64,000 nt of DNA from JACTMJ01 sp039812845 (GTDB taxonomy: Bacteria; Acidobacteriota; Terriglobia; Bryobacterales; Bryobacteraceae). This document shows positions 58,459 to 64,000 of this stretch, one piece after another (within the stretch, counting starts at the first letter, position 1; each line of letters starts with the position of its first letter). Location: the NCBI GenBank assembly GCA_039812845.1, contig JBDIBK010000004.1, positions 1 through 64,000 of the forward strand, written 5' to 3'. The position numbers and the translations under genes were made by a program. The notes under the pieces were generated by a model. The model was not told the origin of the DNA, made no database searches, and saw only the letters and a list, made by a program, of their open reading frames with translations.

Positions 58459-58736
58459 CGCACATCACCTCCTAGGTAGCTCTAGTACTTATTTGGCACA
58501 GATCGGAAGTAATTACAAGGCAATTCCGACGTGCCCCACTGAATTTACAGTAGGCCTCGAAAGCTCTCCATCCGCGCCCGGACGGGAACCCGCATTCGAA
58601 TCCCACAGTATAGATTCATCCAGCCTATTTCCGCCCGGCGTCGCTGAGCGGCAACCCAACCTGCGCCTGTGCCCGTTCGCTGCGGAAATGCCGATCCGAA
58701 TCGTCCGGAATGCTATCATTACCCTTAGTTCCAGGG

Positions 58737-59882
58737 ATGATCACTCACTCGCAAACCGTTGTCATTCCGTCGTTCCGTCTCGATTGCGGCGTTACGCTGT
58801 CACCCGTGCCGGTAGCCTACGAAATGTACGGCGAGATGAACGACAACGCCTCGAATGTCATCCTCGTTGAGCATGCCTTCACCGGTGACGCGCACGCCGC
58901 GGGCATCAGCGACGCCGATGGCAAGCTCGGCTGGTGGGACCGCATGATCGGGCCCGGCAAGGCTTTCGATACCAACCGTTACTGCGTCATTTGTTCGAAC
59001 GTCCTCGCGGGCTGCCGCGGCACCGTCGGGCCCGCTTCCATCAATCCGGAAACCGGACGTCCGTACGCCATGAGCTTCCCGGCGACAACCATCGGCGACA
59101 TGGTTCGGCTGCAAAAAGAACTGCTCGATGCCCTTGGCGTGGAACGCCTGCTCGCCGTCTCCGGCGGTTCCATGGGCGGTATGCAGGTGCTCGAATGGGC
59201 CGTCTCCTATCCGGACCGCGTGCTCTCCGCCATCCCGATTGCCAGCACCGGCCGCCACGGCGCACAACAGATTGCTTTCAACGAAGTGGGGCGGCAAGCC
59301 ATCATGTCGGACCCCGATTGGAATGGCGGGGATTACTACGGGAAGAATCCGCCCCGTCGCGGGCTCGCCGTCGCGCGCATGGTGGGCCACATCACCTACA
59401 TGAGCGATGAATCCATGCGCGAGAAGTTCGGCCGCCGGCTTCGCGAAAAGGCGTCGCTCGAAGATGAAGATTCCGATGTTTTCGAGGTGGAGAGCTACCT
59501 GCGCCATCGCGGCAGCCAGTTCGTCAATCGCTTCGACGCCAATTCGTATCTCTACATCACCAAGGCGATGGATTACTACGATCTCTTCGCCAGCGAGAAT
59601 CTCGCGAACCTGAAGGAATCTGATACCCGATTCTTGCTTATCAGCTATACGTCGGACTGGCTATACCCCAGTTACCAATCGCTCGAGATCGTCAATCTGC
59701 TGCGCAGCCGCAATCACGACGTTGCGTATGTGGAGCTGAATTCCAATTATGGCCACGACGCCTTTCTCGTGGATGTGGCCCAGCAGACCGAAGTGGTTCA
59801 CGGTTTCCTTGCAAGCGTGAACCGCAATCGCGAAGCCCGTGCCAACCGCGGCCCGACGGTGAAAGAGAAGGTGCGGCGATGA
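58737..59882 (+). CDS. metX: Homoserine O-acetyltransferase (alpha/beta hydrolase)
   Basis: 381 residues from ATG 58737. An in-frame start at 58710 is unlikely. The family signature NVLAGCRGTVGPASINPETG is present. The nucleophile is Ser145 in VSGGSMGGMQVLEW, the acid is Asp in YTSDWLYPSYQS, and the base is His in NSNYGHDAFLVD. It activates homoserine for methionine synthesis, using acetyl-CoA (or succinyl-CoA in some relatives). metW follows with a 4-base overlap. The metXW pair is the classical arrangement for this pathway. No riboswitch was recognised upstream. Confidence 0.95.
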   Translation: MITHSQTVVIPSFRLDCGVTLSPVPVAYEMYGEMNDNASNVILVEHAFTGDAHAAGISDADGKLGWWDRMIGPGKAFDTNRYCVICSNVLAGCRGTVGPASINPETGRPYAMSFPATTIGDMVRLQKELLDALGVERLLAVSGGSMGGMQVLEWAVSYPDRVLSAIPIASTGRHGAQQIAFNEVGRQAIMSDPDWNGGDYYGKNPPRRGLAVARMVGHITYMSDESMREKFGRRLREKASLEDEDSDVFEVESYLRHRGSQFVNRFDANSYLYITKAMDYYDLFASENLANLKESDTRFLLISYTSDWLYPSYQSLEIVNLLRSRNHDVAYVELNSNYGHDAFLVDVAQQTEVVHGFLASVNRNREARANRGPTVKEKVRR

Positions 59883-60511
59883 GCGCGACAACGCAAACGC
59901 CGGTGCCCGGCATCGCGCCCTCCCTCCTCGGGCGCGAAGATTACGCCATCATCAGCGCTCTGGTTCCCAACGGCGCGAAGGTTCTCGACGTTGGCTGCGG
60001 CGAGGGCGAATTGCTGCACTGGCTAACCGAGAACAAGGGCGTGGAGGGCCGCGGCATCGAACTCGAGTCCGGCAAGGTCCACAAGGCCATCTCCAAGGGT
60101 CTTTCCGTTTACCAGGGAGATATCAACGCGGGCCTTACGGCGTACCCGGACGGCGCTTTCGACGTCGTCGTGCTCAGCCAGACCTTGCAGGAAACGCAGC
60201 ACCCCCGTGAGGTCATGGCGGAGATGCTCCGAATCGGCCGCAAGGTGGTGGTGACCTTCCCGAATTTCGCCCATTGGAGCGTCCGCATCTCTCTGCTGCT
60301 CCACGGCAAGGCGCCCACAACGAAGTTTCTGCCCTATTCCTGGTACAACTCTCCGAACATCCGTGTGCTCTCGATCGCCGATTTTGAGGATTTGATTGCC
60401 GAAGAGAACTGGCACATTGAGAACCGGATTTTTCTCGCCGGGCACCGCCGTGTCACCAGGTGGCCCAACCTCCTTGCGGACGTTGCAATCTGCCTGGTCA
60501 CCAAACGCTGA
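59879..60511 (+). CDS. metW: Methionine biosynthesis protein MetW
   Basis: 210 residues of the class I methyltransferase fold: KVLDVGCGEGELLHWL, VVVLSQTLQETQHPREVM and FPNFAHWSVRISLLLHGKAP. Its start overlaps metX (ATGA at 59879). MetW is required with MetX in methionine synthesis and behaves as an activator or partner of the acetyltransferase. Confidence 0.95.
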   Translation: MSATTQTPVPGIAPSLLGREDYAIISALVPNGAKVLDVGCGEGELLHWLTENKGVEGRGIELESGKVHKAISKGLSVYQGDINAGLTAYPDGAFDVVVLSQTLQETQHPREVMAEMLRIGRKVVVTFPNFAHWSVRISLLLHGKAPTTKFLPYSWYNSPNIRVLSIADFEDLIAEENWHIENRIFLAGHRRVTRWPNLLADVAICLVTKR

Positions 60512-60546
60512 CGCCGGCCGCCCGTTGACGGCTTTCCCAATCCGCC

Positions 60547-61227
60547 TTACAGCGCAGGGTTGTGGGCGGTGGAATCGGTTGCGCTTCCGCCCGCAATCCT
60601 TGGCGGAAAGGGTTCCGAGCGAACAAACCGTTTTCCGAGCCGCACGGTGGTCTTCACGCGCTTGAGCGGCAGGAAACCGGCCCTCTCAATCCCCTTGATC
60701 GAGCGGATGTTGTCGGGATCGACGGCGATCAGGACATTCCCGTAGTCTTCTTCTCCGAACCGGGTCAGCAGCATGCGGAGCGTTTCCGGGTAAATGCCGC
60801 GCCCCCGAAACTCCGCCATCGTCCAGCAATCGTAGATACCGACGCCATCGGCGCATTCAATGGATAGGTGCGGATCCACATTCAGCACGCCCCGCGTGCT
60901 CCAGGCGATATTCGCGAGCATATCGTCAACGAAAAATCCATGACAGCGCTCACCCGCCAGAAACCTCCCGCGGATCGCCTCCGGGTAGTACAGCGCCTTA
61001 AAATAGCGAAGCTCCACCAACTCTTCGAAAGTCAATTCCTCCCGCCGGATCGAGAGCGCCGCACCGCCGAAGACGTACCCCGGAGTTTTTTGATAAATGA
61101 GATAGTCCGTCCGATCGATAAATAGTTGGGTAAATCTGGATACAACTCTCTCACCAATCTGCCGGAGCCCGCCATTTCTATAGTTGTAGTTGACGGAGCG
61201 AATCACGTCTGTAATGATACGTCTCAT
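60547..61227 (-). CDS. GNAT-like N-acetyltransferase domain protein
   Basis: 226 residues. The C-terminal half has the GNAT acetyl-CoA-binding pattern AEFRGRGIYPETLRMLL and the following VDPDNIRSIKGIERAGFLPL. The N-terminal half (QLFIDRTDYLIYQKTPGYVF) is unusual and may recognise a glycan or lipid acceptor. Similar proteins accompany polysaccharide or peptidoglycan biosynthesis. It converges on metW. The ATG start is not firmly set by a Shine-Dalgarno. Confidence 0.75.
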   Translation of the reverse strand: MRRIITDVIRSVNYNYRNGGLRQIGERVVSRFTQLFIDRTDYLIYQKTPGYVFGGAALSIRREELTFEELVELRYFKALYYPEAIRGRFLAGERCHGFFVDDMLANIAWSTRGVLNVDPHLSIECADGVGIYDCWTMAEFRGRGIYPETLRMLLTRFGEEDYGNVLIAVDPDNIRSIKGIERAGFLPLKRVKTTVRLGKRFVRSEPFPPRIAGGSATDSTAHNPAL

Positions 61228-61540
61228 CGGGTTGGGTCAATAACAAATCTATATACTCTTGATGGGTTCGGCAATACAGTCGGATACGCAATTTCTCGAT
61301 TATACCCAGCGCGATCGTCAGGGAAGATCCAAAACGGTGCACCGGATACTCGCGCGTAGTCTGCCACAGCCCTCTGCCGGGCCTACCGTGCGCGCGAGGC
61401 GTCTCCCTCGCGCCCTGTAGCGAGCCTGTGTGCGCCAATAGGAACCGCGACGGCGACCTTCAGCCCTGCCAAGCAGAAACCCGTTTCGGGGATGGGAACC
61501 GCCGTGCGATGATAGGGTCTCAACCGGGAGGCGAATTTCC
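61228..61540. other. Intergenic region
   Basis: About 310 bases between the GNAT-like gene (minus) and a short plus-strand gene. It contains a compact hairpin near 61391-61412. No gene or repeat stands out. Confidence 0.4.
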
Positions 61541-61702
61541 GTGGGCATCCTCTACATCGGTATCGGCGCGATCCTGCTGCTCTGGGGCGGCTTCCAGTTC
61601 CGCGGAGGGTTGAAGCCCTTCCGCTTGCGGCCGTTCCTGCTCTCCACGTTGGGGCTGCTGATGCTCTACCACGGGCTGCGGATGGAACAATTCCTGCCGT
61701 AG
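61541..61702 (+). CDS. 53-residue small membrane protein
   Basis: Starts at GTG 61541 with GGGAGG 9 bases upstream and ends TAG at 61700-61702. Two hydrophobic segments, GILYIGIGAILLLWGGFQF and FLLSTLGLLMLYHGLRM, are separated by a basic turn (KPFRLRP). The two-helix hairpin pattern and good ribosome-binding site support a real small membrane protein. No family recognised. Confidence 0.6.
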   Translation: MGILYIGIGAILLLWGGFQFRGGLKPFRLRPFLLSTLGLLMLYHGLRMEQFLP

Positions 61703-61724
61703 ACCGCCCCGCCGCCCGCGAATC

Positions 61725-62849
61725 CTAAAGGAAATAATCTTTCACCCGCTCGAAGATGCCTTTTTCCTTCGGCGCGTCCGCCGACGGCAGCACCTCTCGC
61801 AGTTGTTCGAAGAGTTTCCGCTGCTCCCGCGTCAATTTCTCCGGAACGTGCACATCCAAGTGGACGTATAGGTTTCCCCGGCCGCCCCCGTTCAGGAACG
61901 GAACCCCCTTATTCCGGATCCGGAATTGAGTGCCGGGCTGGGTGCCTTCGGGCACCTTCACCGTCTCCTCGCCTTCAAGCGTGGGCACTTTGATCTCTCC
62001 GCCCAGCGCGGCATCGGCGATGTTGATGGGCACATGCACGCGGAGGTCTGTTTCCTCGCGCTCAAACAGGGCGTGTTCCGCCACCCTCAGCACGACATAC
62101 AGATCGCCGGAAGGGCCGCCATTCATCCCGGCCTCGCCCTCGGCCTGAAGACGAAGCCGCGTGTCGTCATCGACGCCCGCCGGAATGTTCACCTTAAGAG
62201 TGCGTTCTTTCCTTACGAACCGGCGGCCCTGGCAGGTCTTGCAGGGATCGCGCAGAATCTGCCCGGTGCCTCCGCACTGTCCGCAAGGACGCCGCATGGT
62301 GATGAAGCCCTGCTGGATGGTCTGCGAACCGGTCCCCCGGCAGGTGGAGCACGCCGTAATGCCGTTGGCCGAAGCGGCGCCGCTGCCCTTGCAGCTGTCG
62401 CAGCTCTCGTGCCGCGGCACCTTGATCTCCACGGTCGTTCCGAAAACCGCTTCCTCAAAACCGATCTCCAGATCGTAGCGGAGATCCTCACCCCGCGTCT
62501 GGCGATTCCGCCGTCGGCCCCCGCCGCCGAACAGGTCGCCGAAACCGAAGAAATCGCCGAAGATATCGCTGAAATCCGCGAAGATCGAGGGGTCGAAATC
62601 CTGCGGGCCGCTGGATGCGCTCGAAACCCCGGCATGGCCATAGCGGTCATAGGCGCTCTTCTTCTGCGGATCGCTCAGAACGCTGTAGGCCTGCGCGGCT
62701 TCCTTGAACTTCTCCTCCGCGCTATGGTCGCCCGGATTGCGGTCCGGATGATACGTCATCGCCAGCTTGCGATAGGCCGATTTCAGTTCCTGTTCGCTGG
62801 CGTCTCTCCGAACTCCCAGAATTTCGTAATAGTCGCGATTCGACACCAT
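61725..62849 (-). CDS. dnaJ: Chaperone DnaJ
   Basis: 374 residues from ATG 62849. The J domain carries the HPD motif (YHPDRNPGD). A Gly/Phe-rich linker and four zinc-binding CxxCxGxG-type repeats (CDSCKGSG, CSTCRGTG, CGQCGGTG, CKTCQGRR) precede the C-terminal substrate-binding domain with LYVHLDVHVPEK. It works with DnaK and GrpE in protein folding. grpE precedes it by 96 bases on the same strand; dnaK is not here. Confidence 0.96.
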   Translation of the reverse strand: MVSNRDYYEILGVRRDASEQELKSAYRKLAMTYHPDRNPGDHSAEEKFKEAAQAYSVLSDPQKKSAYDRYGHAGVSSASSGPQDFDPSIFADFSDIFGDFFGFGDLFGGGGRRRNRQTRGEDLRYDLEIGFEEAVFGTTVEIKVPRHESCDSCKGSGAASANGITACSTCRGTGSQTIQQGFITMRRPCGQCGGTGQILRDPCKTCQGRRFVRKERTLKVNIPAGVDDDTRLRLQAEGEAGMNGGPSGDLYVVLRVAEHALFEREETDLRVHVPINIADAALGGEIKVPTLEGEETVKVPEGTQPGTQFRIRNKGVPFLNGGGRGNLYVHLDVHVPEKLTREQRKLFEQLREVLPSADAPKEKGIFERVKDYFL

Positions 62850-62945
62850 AGCCTCTCCTATCAACCTTTCCTGTCCGCGTAAACCCGCGCAGCCCAGGGG
62901 CGCGGCCCTGGATCTGGATGCCCTCTGGGCCGGCTGGAGCGTCCG

Positions 62946-63500
62946 CTAGTCCGGCGCAACCGCCACTTTCACCGCGGAGGGCCGCAGCAGTTTTCCTCTG
63001 TAAAGGTAGCCCCGCTGGTATTCCTGGAGCACGGTGTGGTCCGGCACATTGGCAGTCTTTACCATCTCAATGCCATGGTGCAGGTTCGGGTCAAAGATCT
63101 GCCCTTCGGCTTCAATCGGCTCCACGCCTTGCTTCTTGAGCGTGTCGAGCAGCCGCACATGGATGAGTTCCATGCCTTTGGCGTAATTCTCGTCCGCGCA
63201 TTCCACCGCCAGCGCCCGCTCAAAGTCGTCCACCACCGTCAGCATTGCCTTCGCAATCTCCATCTTCGCGTGGTCGGCGATTTCTTCCTTCTCGCGGCCC
63301 ACGCGGCGGCGGAAATTCTCGAACTCGGCCCGCATGCGCAAGAGCTGTGACCGGAGTTCTGCATTCTCCGCGTCAAGGCGCTCGCCATTTGCCTGAGCCG
63401 TCTCGCCGGCTGCTTCGCCGGCCTCGCTTGCTTCCAGCGGGTTCCCCTCTTCATCGACGGGAAGAAAATGTGGGTTGGTCGGGTCGTTCCGTTCACTCAT
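62946..63500 (-). CDS. grpE: Nucleotide exchange factor GrpE
   Basis: 184 residues from ATG 63500. The frame is open to 63542. It has an N-terminal acidic tail and coiled coil (about 35-75), the core RMRAEFENFRRRVGREKEEI, then FDPNLHHGIEMV and the C-terminal beta domain GYLYRGKLLRPSAVKVA. It promotes ADP release from DnaK. It is transcribed just ahead of dnaJ, probably in one operon, and is divergent from the partial gene at 63745. Confidence 0.95.
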   Translation of the reverse strand: MSERNDPTNPHFLPVDEEGNPLEASEAGEAAGETAQANGERLDAENAELRSQLLRMRAEFENFRRRVGREKEEIADHAKMEIAKAMLTVVDDFERALAVECADENYAKGMELIHVRLLDTLKKQGVEPIEAEGQIFDPNLHHGIEMVKTANVPDHTVLQEYQRGYLYRGKLLRPSAVKVAVAPD

Positions 63501-63693
63501 GAGTTTTGGTTTGGCACGCAGCCTGAAGAGTTTCCCGATCATCGTGAACTCATGCCGGTTCCGCGGGGTTCGCGTCGGGGGTGGCTGCCAGGGGGCTCCC
63601 TATCTGTAGTATCGCCCGTTCGGGATGCTTTGTGCATCCATGAGCCCGTCGGCATCCGGCGCGGTCTCTGCACCGGCCATCGCCCCCGCATTT

Positions 63694-63726
63694 CGGAAGC
63701 GGACCGGAAGCGGACCGGAAGCGGAT
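63694..63726 (+). repeat. Three tandem copies of an 11-base unit
   Basis: CGGAAGCGGAC is repeated at 63694-63704, 63705-63715 and 63716-63726 (the last with one change, T for C). It lies 18-50 bases before the likely start of the last gene, in its leader. Confidence 0.8.
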
Positions 63727-63744
63727 AGAATGGAAGCCATCGTC

Positions 63745-64000
63745 ATGAAACCTACTCTTTTGCTCTTGCTCTTCGTCGTCGCAACGGCATTCAGCCAAAC
63801 CCGCTCCATTGAGAACGGCGTCCTCTACAAGGAGGCGGGCCGCTACGGCGGCTGGCCGGCCAATCACGGCATCTGGTCCTGGGGCAACGAAATCCTGGTT
63901 GGATTCGAACTGGGCTATTTCAAGCTGAACGAGCGCGGCCATGCCATCGATTATTCGAAGCCCGCCGAACACGTCCTGGCCCGGAGCCTGGACGGCGGGG
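63745..64000 (+). CDS. Exported protein, N-terminal part
   Basis: Starts at ATG 63745; an ATG at 63730 is in frame but less likely. It runs off the window. It has a signal peptide (KPTLLLLLFVVATAFSQ) followed by a mature start with SIENGVLYKEAGRYGGWPAN and WSWGNEILVGFELGYF. That opening, with GGWPANHG and WGNEILVGF, resembles sialidase-like propeller exoglycosidases, but too little is visible for a firm call. It diverges from grpE and has an 11-base tandem repeat in its leader. Confidence 0.5.
   Translation, partial: MKPTLLLLLFVVATAFSQTRSIENGVLYKEAGRYGGWPANHGIWSWGNEILVGFELGYFKLNERGHAIDYSKPAEHVLARSLDGG

Noticed and set aside
61178..61438. An 86-codon minus-strand frame upstream of and overlapping the GNAT-like gene start
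   Set aside because: It overlaps the real N-terminus in another frame and has no family or ribosome-binding support.
1..64000. Mobile elements, CRISPR array, phage or biosynthetic megacluster
   Set aside because: No transposase, integrase, Cas gene, terminal inverted repeats, regularly spaced repeats, NRPS or PKS modules were seen; the tRNA at 55752 has no integrase or duplicated end next to it.

Overview
The window is GC-rich, densely coded bacterial chromosome, most likely from a soil Acidobacteriota of the Solibacter/Bryobacter type. This is an inference. It rests on five very large Oar-like TonB-dependent receptors (TBDRs), each with an N-terminal carboxypeptidase-regulatory-like domain, most of them with an LPLNGRN-type plug motif. 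Other hints are a Gfo/Idh dehydrogenase plus sugar isomerase pair, a HGSNAT-like membrane protein and two-component-propeller kinase signalling. There is no phage, transposase, integrase or CRISPR array.

Layout. 1-1.75 kb: tail of a response regulator, an AhpD-like CxxC protein and a radical SAM enzyme. 1.9-10.4 kb (minus): propeller histidine kinase, NarL-type regulator, secreted propeller-like protein and a TBDR. 10.7-15.2 kb (plus): TBDR plus PepSY membrane protein, probably siderophore or heme iron uptake. 15.4-19.8 kb: RND efflux adaptor and pump. 19.9-25.6 kb: periplasmic glycerophosphodiesterase converging on a TBDR and a GlpT-like antiporter. 26-31 kb: HGSNAT-like protein, then a minus-strand operon Gfo/Idh - sugar isomerase - SDR - AhpD-like protein. 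The last gene has an in-frame TGA exactly where the second cysteine of CxxC belongs, followed by a small hairpin: a candidate selenoprotein.

31-35.4 kb: SH3 lipoprotein, DciA-like protein, gatC, gatA, superoxide dismutase. 35.4-42.2 kb: two more TBDRs. The first lies behind two tandem palindromes resembling DtxR/MntR-family metal operators. 42.6-49.5 kb: HD-GYP response regulator, a possible papain-like cysteine hydrolase, a glycan locus (GT2-phosphoglycosyltransferase fusion plus PglD-like acetyltransferase), a degenerate protease-TPR protein and a DinB/YfiT protein. 49.5-55.8 kb: M1 peptidase, two membrane-anchored coiled-coil proteins, RecX, LemA, RlmN and tRNA-Arg(UCU). 56-64 kb: RRM RNA-binding protein, HDOD protein, metX-metW, a GNAT protein, dnaJ, grpE and the start of a secreted protein.

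The common theme is outer-membrane nutrient capture (five TBDRs) coupled to inner-membrane transport or redox partners, set among housekeeping genes. The most unusual items are the candidate Sec-containing AhpD-like enzyme, the metal-type operator pair upstream of the 798-residue TBDR, the GDPD/GlpT/TBDR phosphodiester locus, and the GT2-PGT fusion.
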